The position numbers were made by a program, and so were the translations under genes. Shown here piece after piece: positions 36,640-45,131 of a stretch of 64,000 nucleotides of DNA (its first letter is position 1; the number at the start of each line of letters is the position of its first letter). A model generated the notes under the pieces. That model saw nothing but the letters and a program-made list of their open reading frames with translations, was not told the DNA's origin and did not search any database. The DNA comes from Salinibacterium sp. ZJ70 (GTDB lineage: Bacteria > Actinomycetota > Actinomycetes > Actinomycetales > Microbacteriaceae), in the NCBI RefSeq assembly GCF_011751865.2, contig NZ_CP061770.1, forward strand, positions 1,364,001 through 1,428,000, in the 5' to 3' direction.

Positions 36640-37935
36640 CTACGCCTCGAGCAGGAAGTCGGTGAGCACCGCGCGTCCGAAGGCGAGCGCGTCGAGCGGA
36701 ACACGCTCATCGACGCCGTGGAACATCGCCGGGAAGTCGAGTCCGGGACCGAGCTTGAGCGGAGCGAAGCCGTAGCCGGTGATCCCCAGCGCACTGAGCG
36801 CCTTGTTGTCGGTGCCGCCGGAGAGCAGATACGGCAGAACCTCGGCCTCCGGGTCGTGGCGCTGGAGGGTCGAGACCATCGTCTCGACGAGCGCACCCGA
36901 GAAGGGCTGCTCCAGCCCCACCTCGTTCACGAGCACCTCGATCTCGATGTCAGGGCCGGCGAGCTCACGCAGGATCGCGATCGTCTCCTCCTCGCGGCCC
37001 GCGAACGGGCGCACGTCGATGAGCGCCTCGGCGCGGTCGGGGATGACGTTGTGCTTGTACCCGGCCTCCAGGACGGTGGGGTTCGAGGTGGTGCGCAGGG
37101 TGGAACGCAGGAATCCCGCGGCGAGACCCGTGCTCTCGATGAGCTCCACGGGATCCGAATCGGGGTCGGCGTCGAGAACCCGACGGAGGCCGTCGAGCAT
37201 CGCGTGCGTCGTCGGCCCGTAGGAGATCGGCCACTCGTGACGTCCGATGCGCACGATCGCCTCGGCGAGCTTGGTGACGGCGTTGTCGTGGATGAGGCGC
37301 GAGCCATGAGCTGCGACGCCGCGAGCGATGAGCTTGATCCAGACGAGCGCCTTCTCGCCGGTCTGCAGCAGGTAGGCGCGCTGGCCTCCGAGATCGATCG
37401 AGTAGCCACCCACCTCGCTGATCGCCTCCGTGGCGCCCGCGAAGAGCTCCGGGTGGTTCTCGACGGCGAATCGGGAGCCGAACTCTCCCCCGTTCTCCTC
37501 GTCGGCGAAGAACGCGATCACGAGATCGCGTGCGGGCTGGCGGCCCGAGCGCAGGATGTCGCCGAGGCTCGTGAGGATCATGGCGTCCATGTCCTTCATG
37601 TCGACGGCGCCGCGGCCCCACAGCATCCCGTCGCGGATCTCGCCCGCGAACGGGTCGACGCTCCAGTTGGCGGGGTCGGCCGGCACCACGTCGAGGTGGC
37701 CGTGCACCACGAGCGCGGCCCGTGAGGAATCGGCGCCGGGGATGCGGGCGAAGACGCTCGTGCGCCCCGGGGCCGCGTCGATGAGGCGGGAGGAGACGCC
37801 CATGCTCGCGAGCTCCGCCTCGACGTACTGAGCGGCCTCCGACTCCCCCTTGGAGCGCCCCTGACCCCAGTTCGTGGTGTCGAAGCGAATCAGATCGCGT
37901 GCGATTCTCGCCGTGTCTTCCAGGGGTTTCTCCAT
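36640..37935 (-). CDS. M20-family metallopeptidase
   Basis: 431 aa. Zinc ligands visible in LVVHGHLDVVPAD (His, Asp), GRGAVDMKDMDA (Asp), FFADEENGGEFGS (catalytic Glu pair) and FHGVDERV at the end. A lid domain lies between about 200 and 320 (KLIARGVAAHGSRL). ArgE/DapE/CPG2 group, probably an aminoacyl or dipeptide hydrolase, exact substrate unknown. TACGGT ends 6 nt before the ATG at 37935, predicting a leaderless mRNA. Confidence 0.92.
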   Translation of the reverse strand: MEKPLEDTARIARDLIRFDTTNWGQGRSKGESEAAQYVEAELASMGVSSRLIDAAPGRTSVFARIPGADSSRAALVVHGHLDVVPADPANWSVDPFAGEIRDGMLWGRGAVDMKDMDAMILTSLGDILRSGRQPARDLVIAFFADEENGGEFGSRFAVENHPELFAGATEAISEVGGYSIDLGGQRAYLLQTGEKALVWIKLIARGVAAHGSRLIHDNAVTKLAEAIVRIGRHEWPISYGPTTHAMLDGLRRVLDADPDSDPVELIESTGLAAGFLRSTLRTTSNPTVLEAGYKHNVIPDRAEALIDVRPFAGREEETIAILRELAGPDIEIEVLVNEVGLEQPFSGALVETMVSTLQRHDPEAEVLPYLLSGGTDNKALSALGITGYGFAPLKLGPGLDFPAMFHGVDERVPLDALAFGRAVLTDFLLEA

Positions 37936-38064
37936 GCGACCACCGTACCCGCGGGGTGCCGGACGGGGATGAGGGTGCGTGCGTGTGCATTTGCACTCCA
38001 TGAAGCGTGGTAATGTCTTTCTCGGCGCTCGGAGCGGTGAAAACCGCGAAACAGCAGCTGACTC

Positions 38065-38147
38065 GCGCGGGTGGCGGAATGGTAGACGCGCTAGCTTGAG
38101 GTGCTAGTGTCCTTCGGGACGTGGGGGTTCAAGTCCCCCTTCGCGCA
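38065..38147 (+). tRNA. tRNA-Leu (anticodon GAG)
   Basis: 83 nt, class II. Acceptor GCGCGGG pairs with TTCGCGC (two G-U pairs). Anticodon stem CTAGC/GCTAG with loop TTGAGGT gives anticodon GAG at 38098-38100, reading CTC and CTT. A long variable arm (TGTCCTTCGGGACG) and T-arm GGGGG/CCCCC with TTCAAGT follow. CCA is not encoded. A TAATGT -10 candidate lies at 38011-38016. A strong hairpin follows 8 bp downstream. Confidence 0.97.
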
Positions 38148-38155
38148 CGAGTCTG

Positions 38156-38184
38156 AAGGCCCCGGATCATCGATCCGGGGCCTT
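38156..38184 (+). terminator. Terminator of tRNA-Leu
   Basis: A perfect 13-bp stem, AAGGCCCCGGATC and GATCCGGGGCCTT, with a 3-nt loop, beginning 8 bp after the tRNA. The tail is CGTCGTTCTCC, without a T-run. Confidence 0.85.
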
Positions 38185-38263
38185 CGTCGTTCTCCGGCTC
38201 TGGGCAGTGCGGATCGGCATCGCAGCGAATCGCGATCGACGCATCCATCGTCCTCACCCAGAA

Positions 38264-38279
38264 AGATGACTCGTCATCT
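38264..38279. promoter_or_regulatory. Palindrome upstream of the cold-shock/DUF1294 gene
   Basis: AGATGAC-TC-GTCATCT, exact 7-bp arms, 51 bp before the start codon. It could be an operator or part of the cold-responsive leader. No other copy was noticed in the window. Confidence 0.35.
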
Positions 38280-38330
38280 CTGCGCGTCGCGGCGCGTGGG
38301 GGGCGATTCCGGCTTAGCATCGCGTTCACC

Positions 38331-38960
38331 ATGAAACCCGGTCCCGTGCGCATGACAGGCGTGCTGACGGCTTGGAATGATGGACGCGGCTTCGGGTTCA
38401 TCGCCCCCACGCTCGGCGGCACGGACATCTTCGTGCACGTGTCGGCGTTCCCCGAGGGCTCCGAGCGCCCCGCCGTCGGTGACGAGATCGATTACGTGCT
38501 GCAGCTCTCTCCCGATGGGCGCCCGCGGGCCGCCTCGGCGCGGCTGCAACGGCGAGCTCCTGTGCCCGCGCGGGTGCGCCGCGCCGTGCCTCCCCCGCGT
38601 TCGAGCCCTTTCGGGTATCTCTCGATCCTCGCGTTCGGGTGCATCGTGCTCATCTCGAGCCAGCTCGCCCCGGTCCCCCTCTGGGTGTTCGTGCTCTACG
38701 GCGGGGCGAGCCTGGTGGCATTCATCGCCTACGCGGTCGACAAACGGGCCGCCCGGCTGCAGGCCTGGCGCGTCGAAGAGGGGTCGCTGCTCGCCCTCGG
38801 ACTCATCGGCGGCTGGCCGGGTGCGATCCTCGCCCAGCAGGTGTTCCGGCACAAGACGCTCAAAGTGAGCTTCCAGCGGATGTTCTGGGTCACCGTCGTG
38901 CTCAACGTGCTCGGCTTCGTCGTGCTCAGCTGGATCGCCAGGGTGACGGAGATCGTCTAG
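38331..38960 (+). CDS. Cold-shock domain fused to DUF1294 membrane domain
   Basis: 209 aa. Residues about 8-70 form a cold-shock nucleic-acid-binding domain (TGVLTAWNDGRGFGFIAP, IFVHVSAF, GDEIDYVL), with the RNP-like aromatic residues present. A basic linker leads to a DUF1294 domain with about four helices and the AYAVDKRAARLQAWRVEE and GGWPGAILAQQVFRHKT signatures. This fusion is widespread in bacteria and its function is unknown. It may tether RNA to the membrane. A start at 38352 (MTGVL) is possible. Confidence 0.9.
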   Translation: MKPGPVRMTGVLTAWNDGRGFGFIAPTLGGTDIFVHVSAFPEGSERPAVGDEIDYVLQLSPDGRPRAASARLQRRAPVPARVRRAVPPPRSSPFGYLSILAFGCIVLISSQLAPVPLWVFVLYGGASLVAFIAYAVDKRAARLQAWRVEEGSLLALGLIGGWPGAILAQQVFRHKTLKVSFQRMFWVTVVLNVLGFVVLSWIARVTEIV

Positions 38961-38965
38961 GCGCG

Positions 38966-38988
38966 CTGTCGGCAGATCGACGTACACT
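38966..38988 (+). promoter_or_regulatory. Candidate PafBC-type damage promoter of the imuA'-like gene
   Basis: CTGTCGGCA (38966-38974), 8 bp, TACACT (38983-38988). Compared with the mycobacterial RecA-independent damage motif TTGTCRGTG-N8-TANNNT it matches six of nine upstream positions, with exact spacing and a full -10. The -10 ends 7 nt before the ATG, so the mRNA would be leaderless. Confidence 0.5.
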
Positions 38989-39003
38989 CGAATGCATGTT
39001 CGA
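38988..39003 (+). promoter_or_regulatory. LexA/SOS box over the imuA' start
   Basis: TCGAAT-GCAT-GTTCGA differs from the actinobacterial SOS consensus TCGAAC-N4-GTTCGA at one base, and the flanking CTCGAA/TTCGAG arms are perfectly complementary. It overlaps the end of the -10 box and the ATG at 38996, so a bound LexA would block initiation. Confidence 0.75.
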
Positions 39004-39709
39004 GAGTGCGGTGCAGAAGCACACGGAGCGGATCGACGAGCTGCGCGACCGCATCCGCGGGATGGAGCGTACGCGCCTTGACGATCGCACGCTGCCCACC
39101 TCCGATGCTCTGTCCTCTCTGCTGCCACGAGGTGCTCTCCTCGCAGGGGGCAGCTATGCGATCGACGGGTCGACGGCGCTTGCCCTCGAACTTGCGCGCG
39201 AACCCAGCGCGACGGGGTCGTGGTGCGCCATCGTCGGTCTCCCCGACCTGGGCGTCGAGGCTGCAGCCACCGCGGGGCTCGATCTGGATCGCCTCGTTCT
39301 CGTGCCGCACCCGGGTGAGCAGTGGTTCGCTGTGGTCTCGGCGCTCATCGATGCGGTCGGCGTGGTGATCGTGCAGCCGCCGGCGCGCACGCGCGTCGGC
39401 GAGGCGATGGCGACACGGCTCTCGTCGCGACTGCGTCAGCGTGAATCCGTGCTCATCGCGATGGGGGCCTGGCCCCGTGTGCAGGCGCGCCTGTCGATCA
39501 CCGAGAGCGACTGGGCGGGCCTCGGGTCGGGCTTCGGGCACCTGAGCGCTCGCCAGGTGACGGTCGCGTCGAGCTCCCCCGCCTGGCAGGGGCGTCAGCG
39601 TGCACGGCGGCTGTGGCTGCCGGATGCCGAAGGCAGCGTCGCCCCCGTCGTGCCGCGCATCGGAGCAGATGCAGCCTCCTTCCTGCATGGCCCCCGCGCG
39701 AGCGCCTGA
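38996..39709 (+). CDS. ImuA'-like RecA-fold protein of the mutagenesis cassette
   Basis: 237 aa. RecA-like core: LLPRGALLAGGSYAIDGSTALALELA occupies the Walker A place at about residue 50, but has DGST instead of GK[ST], so the ATP-binding Lys is missing. Then CAIVGLPDLGVEAAATAGLDLDRLVLVP and VVIVQPPARTRVGEAMATRLSSRLRQRESVLI follow the ImuA' pattern. In mycobacteria ImuA' and ImuB recruit DnaE2 for damage-induced mutagenesis. imuB and dnaE2 follow downstream after a DUF1905 gene. LexA box and PafBC-like motif at the promoter. Confidence 0.82.
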   Translation: MFESAVQKHTERIDELRDRIRGMERTRLDDRTLPTSDALSSLLPRGALLAGGSYAIDGSTALALELAREPSATGSWCAIVGLPDLGVEAAATAGLDLDRLVLVPHPGEQWFAVVSALIDAVGVVIVQPPARTRVGEAMATRLSSRLRQRESVLIAMGAWPRVQARLSITESDWAGLGSGFGHLSARQVTVASSSPAWQGRQRARRLWLPDAEGSVAPVVPRIGADAASFLHGPRASA

Positions 39710-39763
39710 CGCTCGCCCCGTCCGCCCGTGGCCCCGTGCGCCCCGCCGCCCCATCCTCTCGAA

Positions 39764-39791
39764 GGTGAGGGGGCGGAGGTGAGGGGGCGGA
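39764..39791. repeat. 14-bp tandem duplication
   Basis: GGTGAGGGGGCGGA twice, end to end (39764-39777, 39778-39791), in the gap between the imuA'-like and DUF1905 genes. Purine-rich; probably a local slippage product. Confidence 0.9.
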
Positions 39792-39837
39792 AGGCGGCGT
39801 CCAGCCGGATGGCGGGGCCCGCGCGTAGGCTGACGCC

Positions 39838-40131
39838 GTGCGTTTCGAGTTCCGAGCCGAGGTGCGCCCATGGAAGGTGCGCCGTGACGACTGGTACTTC
39901 GTCGACGTGCCCGCCGAGTTCTCGGCGGAGATCCGGGAATGGGCGGATGCGCGTCCGCGAGCGGGCTTCGGCGCGGTGAAGGTCGCCGCCGGCATCGGGG
40001 CCACGCACTGGTCGACGTCGATCTTCCCTGACTCTGGCGTCTATGTGCTCGCCCTCAATGCGCGCGTGCGCCGGGCGGAGGGTATCGAGTACGGCGACGA
40101 GGTCGACGTCGAGATCGAGATCGTCGACTGA
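39838..40131 (+). CDS. DUF1905-domain protein
   Basis: 97 aa, consisting of one DUF1905 domain: FEFRAEVRPWKVRRDDWYFVDVPAEFS, GFGAVKVAAGIGATHWSTSIFPD and VYVLALNARVRRAEGIEYGDEVDVEIEI. Small beta-barrel proteins of this kind are uncharacterised and are sometimes fused to a YdeI/OmpD-associated domain. GTG start 6 nt after a TAGGCT -10 box (39826-39831), so it has its own leaderless promoter. It lies between the imuA'-like gene and imuB on the same strand. Confidence 0.88.
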   Translation: MRFEFRAEVRPWKVRRDDWYFVDVPAEFSAEIREWADARPRAGFGAVKVAAGIGATHWSTSIFPDSGVYVLALNARVRRAEGIEYGDEVDVEIEIVD

Positions 40132-40146
40132 TCTCAGATTGATTCC

Positions 40147-40164
40147 TTCGAACATCTGTTCGAA
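40147..40164 (+). promoter_or_regulatory. Perfect LexA/SOS box before imuB
   Basis: TTCGAACATCTGTTCGAA, an 18-bp inverted repeat containing the exact consensus TCGAAC-N4-GTTCGA at 40148-40163. It ends 9 bp before the imuB GTG and just before the GATGGAGGG ribosome site. Confidence 0.88.
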
Positions 40165-40173
40165 GATGGAGGG

Positions 40174-41736
40174 GTGAACTCCTCCGCTCCCCGACTGCTC
40201 GTCGTGCACGCCCCCGACTGGGCTGTGCGCGCGCAGGCGCGAGCGGCGCGGTGCGACGAGCACGCGCCCGTCGCGCTCATCGGGAAGGGGAGGGTGGTCG
40301 GATGCACCGCCGCCGCCCGCGCCGAGGGGGTGCGCGAGGGCATGCGTCAGCGCGAGGCGCAGGGGCGCTGCCCCGGGCTCCACATTCTCCGCGACGACCC
40401 GTCCGTCGCGGTGCGCGCCTTCGAACCTGTGCTCGCGGCGCTGGATGAGGCGCTGCCCGGATGGCATCTCGTGCGGCCCGGAACGGCGGCCATCCGGGCG
40501 CGCGGCCCGGCACGCTATTACGGCAGCGAGGCTGCGGCGGCCCATACGGCGCTCGGCATCGCCGAGCAGCACGGCGCGGAGGGCATCCAGGTGGGCGTGG
40601 CGGCCGGGCTCTTCGCCGCCGAGCTCGCTGCCCTCGCTCCCCCGCGCCGCACAGCCCCCTCCGCGCGCCCCCAGGATCGGGTGCGCATCGTGCCGACCGC
40701 ATCCACCGCAGCCTTCCTCGGCGATCTTCCCGTGGCGGCACTCGGCGAGCCGGAGCTCGCCACCCTGCTCCCCCGGCTCGGCATCCGCACGCTCGCCGAG
40801 TTCGCCGCGCTCGAGCCGTCGCACGTCATCGCCCGCTTCGGGCCTTCGGGGGCGCGCGTGCATGCGCTCGCCCGCGGGGTCGATCCGCGGCCCGCGACCC
40901 CGCGCATCCCTCCGCGCGACATCGAGGCGCTCGTCGACTTCGAACCTGCCGCCCAGCGCGTCGACGAGGTCGCCTTCGGCGTGCGCGCCGCGTGCGACGA
41001 CTTCGTGCAGGAGCTGCTCGCCGAGCGGCTCGTGTGCACGGCGCTGCGCGTCGAGCTGCACGGGGACCGCGGCGAGCATGAGGAGCGCGTGTGGCTGCAT
41101 CCGCGGTCGTTCACCGCGGCCGAGGTCGTCGATCGCGTGCGATGGCAGCTGCAGGCCGCGGATGCGCTGCGCTCGGGGGTCGTGCGCGTGCGCGTGACCC
41201 CGGATGCCGTCGACCCCGTGCACACGCACGAGGCGGGGCTCTGGGGCACGGGCCCCGATGATCGCGTGCACTCGGTGCTGTCGCGCGTGCAGGGCATGGT
41301 GGGGCATCGGGGCGTGCTGGTCCCCCGCGTGACGGGCGGCCGCCGCCCCGCGGATCGGCAGACGCTCGTGCCGTGGGGCGACCGGGCGCCTGCCGTGCGC
41401 GAGCGCACGCAGCCGTGGCCGGGTGCCCTCCCCGATCCGCCGCCCACGACCGTCTTCGCGATGCCGCGTCCGCTGCGTGTGGAGGACGTCGATGGTCGCG
41501 CTGTCGCGGTGGATGATCGCGGATCCGTGAGCGCCTCACCTGCGGTGCTCGTCTCGCAGACGGGTACCCGCCGCGAGCTCACGGCGTGGGCGGGGCCGTG
41601 GCCGCTCGAGGAGCGCTGGTGGGATCCGGCTTCCGCGCGCACCGTGCACCGCATGCAGGCGGTCGACAGCACCGGATGCGCCTGGCTGCTCGTGCTGGAT
41701 GCCGAGGGCTGGTGGGCGGAAGGGCGGTACGACTGA
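40174..41736 (+). CDS. imuB: ImuB, inactive Y-family polymerase-like protein
   Basis: 520 aa. Y-family polymerase fold, but both catalytic sites are lost: where DinB has HVDMDAFF this has LLVVHAPDWAV, and where DinB has SVDEAFLD this has RPGTAAIRARGP. Such catalytically dead ImuB is the adaptor that links DnaE2, ImuA' and the beta clamp. The palm/finger region contains LPVAALGEPELATLLPRLGIRTLAEFAALEPSHVI-type HhH motifs, and the C-terminus has the little-finger domain and a tail ending RMQAVDSTGCAWLLVLDAEGWWAEGRYD-like. GTG start with GGAGGG. Overlaps dnaE2 (TGATG). Confidence 0.93.
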   Translation: MNSSAPRLLVVHAPDWAVRAQARAARCDEHAPVALIGKGRVVGCTAAARAEGVREGMRQREAQGRCPGLHILRDDPSVAVRAFEPVLAALDEALPGWHLVRPGTAAIRARGPARYYGSEAAAAHTALGIAEQHGAEGIQVGVAAGLFAAELAALAPPRRTAPSARPQDRVRIVPTASTAAFLGDLPVAALGEPELATLLPRLGIRTLAEFAALEPSHVIARFGPSGARVHALARGVDPRPATPRIPPRDIEALVDFEPAAQRVDEVAFGVRAACDDFVQELLAERLVCTALRVELHGDRGEHEERVWLHPRSFTAAEVVDRVRWQLQAADALRSGVVRVRVTPDAVDPVHTHEAGLWGTGPDDRVHSVLSRVQGMVGHRGVLVPRVTGGRRPADRQTLVPWGDRAPAVRERTQPWPGALPDPPPTTVFAMPRPLRVEDVDGRAVAVDDRGSVSASPAVLVSQTGTRRELTAWAGPWPLEERWWDPASARTVHRMQAVDSTGCAWLLVLDAEGWWAEGRYD

Positions 41737-44700
41737 TGGGCTGGAGCAACCCGCCCATGCCCTGGGCGCAGTTCGAACGCACGCTGAGCGGGGTCCCCCC
41801 GGAGGCGCGCGACGGCGGCGACGGCCCCGCGTTCTCCCGTAAGCGCGGCCCGTACGCACCCCCACCCGGCATGGTCCGCGACCCTGACGCGCTTCCCGCG
41901 GCCGAGCTGCACGCGCATTCGAGCTTCAGCTTCCTCGACGGCGCCTCCTCGCCCGAGGAACTGCTCGAGGAGGCCGAGCGCCTGGGGCTCAGCGCCCTCG
42001 CGATCGTCGACCACGACACCCTCGCGGGCATCGTGCGGTTCGCGGAGGCTGCCGAGAACTCGAGCGTCGCGACCGTCTTCGGGGCGGAGCTCTCGCTCGG
42101 ACTGAGCGGCCCGCAGAACGGCGAACCGGATCCGGAGGGCGAGCACCTCGTGGTGCTGGCGCGCGGTCAGGAGGGGTACCACCGGCTCGCGTCGGCGCTC
42201 ACCGAGGCGAATCTGCGCGGCGGCGAGAAGGGGCGCCCCGTGTACGACCTCGACGATCTCGCGGCGCACGCGGGCGGGCACTGGGCGATCCTCACCGGGT
42301 GCCGCAAGGGCGCTGTGCGCCGTGCGCTCGCACGCGACGGCATCGACGCAGCGGGGCGTGCGCTCGATGAGCTCGTCGCCCGGTTCGGGCACGACGCCGT
42401 GCATGTCGAGCTCATCGATCAGGGCGACCCGCTCGACTCCGATCGCAACGATGCTCTCGCGGCTCTCGCCGCCTCCCGCGGGCTCCCCGTGCTCGCGACC
42501 GGCAACGTGCACTACGCCACCCCGGATCGCCGGCACATCGCCGCCGCCGTGGCGGCGGTGCGCGCGCATCGCAGCCTCGACGAGCTCGACGGATGGCTTC
42601 CCGCCTCCGGGGGCGCCCACCTGCGCAGCGGCCGTGAGATGCGCGCACGCTTCGCGCGGTACCCGGGGGCCGTCGAGCACGGGGTCGCTCTCGCTGCGGA
42701 GCTCGCCTTCCCGCTGCGTCGGGCGAAGCCCGCGCTGCCGAAGCAGCAGGTGCCCGAGGGGCACACGCCGATGTCGTATCTGCGCGAGCTCGTGTGGGCG
42801 GCGGTGCCCGAGCGCTATCCGGATCTCGCCGACGAGGACCGCGCCCGCATCGAGGCGGAGCTCGCCGTCATCGAGAAGAAGGACTTCCCCGGCTACTTCC
42901 TCATCGTCCACGACATCGTGGCCTTCGCCCGCAGCCGTGGGATCCTCTGCCAGGGGCGCGGATCTGCCGCCAACTCGGCTGTCTGCTATCTGCTGGGCAT
43001 CACCGCGGTGGATGCGATCGGGTACCGGCTGCCGTTCGAGCGGTTCCTCTCGGCGCTGCGCGACGAGGAGCCCGACATCGACGTCGACTTCGACTCCGAT
43101 CGCCGCGAGGAGGTCATCCAGTGGGTCTTCGACACCTACGGCCGTCGCAACGCCGCGCAGGTCGCGAACGTCATCCAGTACCGCCCCAAGAACGCCATCC
43201 GGGATGTCGCGAAGGCCCTCGGCTTCAGCCCCGGGCAGCAGGACGCGTGGTCGAAGCAGGTCGACGCGCACGCGTGGAACCTGGAAGCCGGTGCGACGGT
43301 CGACTCCGACATCCCCGCGCCGGTGGTGGGCCTGGCGAGGGAGCTGCTGAAGGCTCCGCGGCACCTCGGCATCCATTCGGGCGGCATGGTGCTCACCGAT
43401 CGTCCGGTGGGCGAGGTGGTGCCGATCGAGCACGCGCGCATGCAGAACCGCACCGTCATCCAGTGGGATAAGGACGACGCCGCCTGGATGGGGCTCGTGA
43501 AGTTCGATCTTCTGGGCCTCGGGATCCTCGCGGCGCTGCAGCACAGCTTCGACCTCATCCGGCTCTCGACGGGCGAGGAGTGGACGCTGCAGTCGCTTCC
43601 CAAGGAGGAGGCGGCGGTCTACGACATGCTGTGCCGCGCGGATTCGATCGGCGTCTTCCAGGTGGAGTCGCGCGCCCAGATGGGGCTGCTGCCGCGCCTG
43701 CAGCCGCGGCGCTTCTACGACCTCGTCGTGCAGATCGCCCTCGTGCGTCCTGGCCCCATCCAGGGCGGCGCCGTGCACCCCTTCGTGCGCCGCAAGCTCG
43801 GCACGGAGCCGATCGAGTACGCGCATCCGAAGCTCATCCCGGCTCTCGAGCGCACGCTCGGGGTGCCGGTGTTCCAGGAGCAGCTCATGCAGATGGCGAT
43901 GGCGGTCGGCGAGTGCACGGGTGAGGATGCCGACCTGCTGCGGCGCGCGATGGGGTCCAAGCGCGGGCTCGAGCGCATCGAGTCGCTGCGGCGGAAGCTC
44001 TACGAGGGGATGGCGAGCAACGGTCTCACGGGTGCCGCAGCCGATGAGATCTACGCGAAGATCCAGGCGTTCGCGAACTTCGGCTTCGCCGAGAGCCACA
44101 GTCTGAGCTTCGCCCTGCTCGTCTACGCGAGCTCGTGGATCAAGCTGCACTACCCGGCTGCGTTCCTGGCGGGGCTGCTGCGGGCGCAGCCGATGGGCTT
44201 CTACTCCCCCGCGACGCTCACCGCGGATGCGCGTCGGCACGGTGTCGAGGTGCGTCGCCCAGACATCCTGCGTTCGGATGTCGACGCCGGCCTCGAACCG
44301 CTCTCCCCCGAGACCCCCGTCGCCCCCACGGGGCTTCCGACCTGCGCCGAGCGCATCCACCCTCCCGTGGAGGAGTTCGATCCGTCGGCACCCGATCGCA
44401 CTCGCGAGCACCGCCGGGATGGCGGCGTCGCCGTGCGCCTCGGGCTCGCCGGGGTGCGGGGCATCGGCGCGAAGCTCGCCAGCCGGATCGTCGCCGAGCG
44501 ACGGCAGGGCGGTGCGTTCCGCGACATGGAGGATCTCGTGCGCCGGGTGGGGCTCACGACTGCGCAGCTCGAGGCGCTCGCGACGGCGGGCGCGTTCGAG
44601 CCTTTCGGGATGCGCAATCGCGAAGCGCTGTGGCGTGCGGGGGCCGCAGCCCAGGATCGCGCGGAGTACCTCGCGGGCACGGTCGTGGCCGTGCAGCCGC

Positions 44701-45131
44701 CGCTGTTCGCCGACCCGACGGCGTTCGAGACGCTCGCGGGCGATCTGTGGGCGACGGGCATCTCCCCCGATGACCATCCGGTGCGGCACCTGCGCGCGCG
44801 GCTCGCCGCACGAGGGGTGCTGCCCGCTTCTGCGCTGCGCGAGGCCGAGAGCGGCCGCCGCATCGAGGTGGCGGGGCTCGTGACGCACCGGCAGCGTCCG
44901 GCGACCGCCTCCGGGATCACGTTCATGAACGTGGAGGATGAGACGGGGCTCGTGAACGTCATCTGCGGCGCAGGTTTCTGGGCCAGGCACCGCCGGGTGG
45001 CGCGTGACGAACCCGCCGTGATCGTGCGCGGCATCCTCGAGCGCTCACCCGAGGGCGTCATCAATGTGCTCGCGGATGCGATCGAGCCGCTCCGAGCGGG
45101 CGTGGAGCACCGCTCCCGCGACTTCCGCTGA
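41736..45131 (+). CDS. dnaE2: Error-prone DNA polymerase DnaE2
   Basis: 1131 aa. C-family polymerase with an N-terminal PHP domain (AELHAHSSFSFLDGASS, AIVDHDTLAG), palm with catalytic Asp in PDIDVDFDSDRREE at about residue 448, and a C-terminal OB-fold (VAGLVTHRQRP...FMNVEDETGLVNVI). The DnaE2 type lacks the beta-binding tail of DnaE1. Performs damage-induced mutagenic synthesis with ImuA' and ImuB. ATG overlaps the imuB stop, so it is co-translated with imuB from the SOS-box promoter. A hairpin follows the stop. Confidence 0.95.
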   Translation: MGWSNPPMPWAQFERTLSGVPPEARDGGDGPAFSRKRGPYAPPPGMVRDPDALPAAELHAHSSFSFLDGASSPEELLEEAERLGLSALAIVDHDTLAGIVRFAEAAENSSVATVFGAELSLGLSGPQNGEPDPEGEHLVVLARGQEGYHRLASALTEANLRGGEKGRPVYDLDDLAAHAGGHWAILTGCRKGAVRRALARDGIDAAGRALDELVARFGHDAVHVELIDQGDPLDSDRNDALAALAASRGLPVLATGNVHYATPDRRHIAAAVAAVRAHRSLDELDGWLPASGGAHLRSGREMRARFARYPGAVEHGVALAAELAFPLRRAKPALPKQQVPEGHTPMSYLRELVWAAVPERYPDLADEDRARIEAELAVIEKKDFPGYFLIVHDIVAFARSRGILCQGRGSAANSAVCYLLGITAVDAIGYRLPFERFLSALRDEEPDIDVDFDSDRREEVIQWVFDTYGRRNAAQVANVIQYRPKNAIRDVAKALGFSPGQQDAWSKQVDAHAWNLEAGATVDSDIPAPVVGLARELLKAPRHLGIHSGGMVLTDRPVGEVVPIEHARMQNRTVIQWDKDDAAWMGLVKFDLLGLGILAALQHSFDLIRLSTGEEWTLQSLPKEEAAVYDMLCRADSIGVFQVESRAQMGLLPRLQPRRFYDLVVQIALVRPGPIQGGAVHPFVRRKLGTEPIEYAHPKLIPALERTLGVPVFQEQLMQMAMAVGECTGEDADLLRRAMGSKRGLERIESLRRKLYEGMASNGLTGAAADEIYAKIQAFANFGFAESHSLSFALLVYASSWIKLHYPAAFLAGLLRAQPMGFYSPATLTADARRHGVEVRRPDILRSDVDAGLEPLSPETPVAPTGLPTCAERIHPPVEEFDPSAPDRTREHRRDGGVAVRLGLAGVRGIGAKLASRIVAERRQGGAFRDMEDLVRRVGLTTAQLEALATAGAFEPFGMRNREALWRAGAAAQDRAEYLAGTVVAVQPPLFADPTAFETLAGDLWATGISPDDHPVRHLRARLAARGVLPASALREAESGRRIEVAGLVTHRQRPATASGITFMNVEDETGLVNVICGAGFWARHRRVARDEPAVIVRGILERSPEGVINVLADAIEPLRAGVEHRSRDFR

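Noticed and set aside
40518..44990. A 1490-codon open frame on the minus strand opposite imuB/dnaE2
   Set aside because: High-GC mirror frame of real genes. It lacks any domain, is rich in Arg/His/Glu repeats, and the plus-strand genes have clear catalytic motifs and coupled starts.
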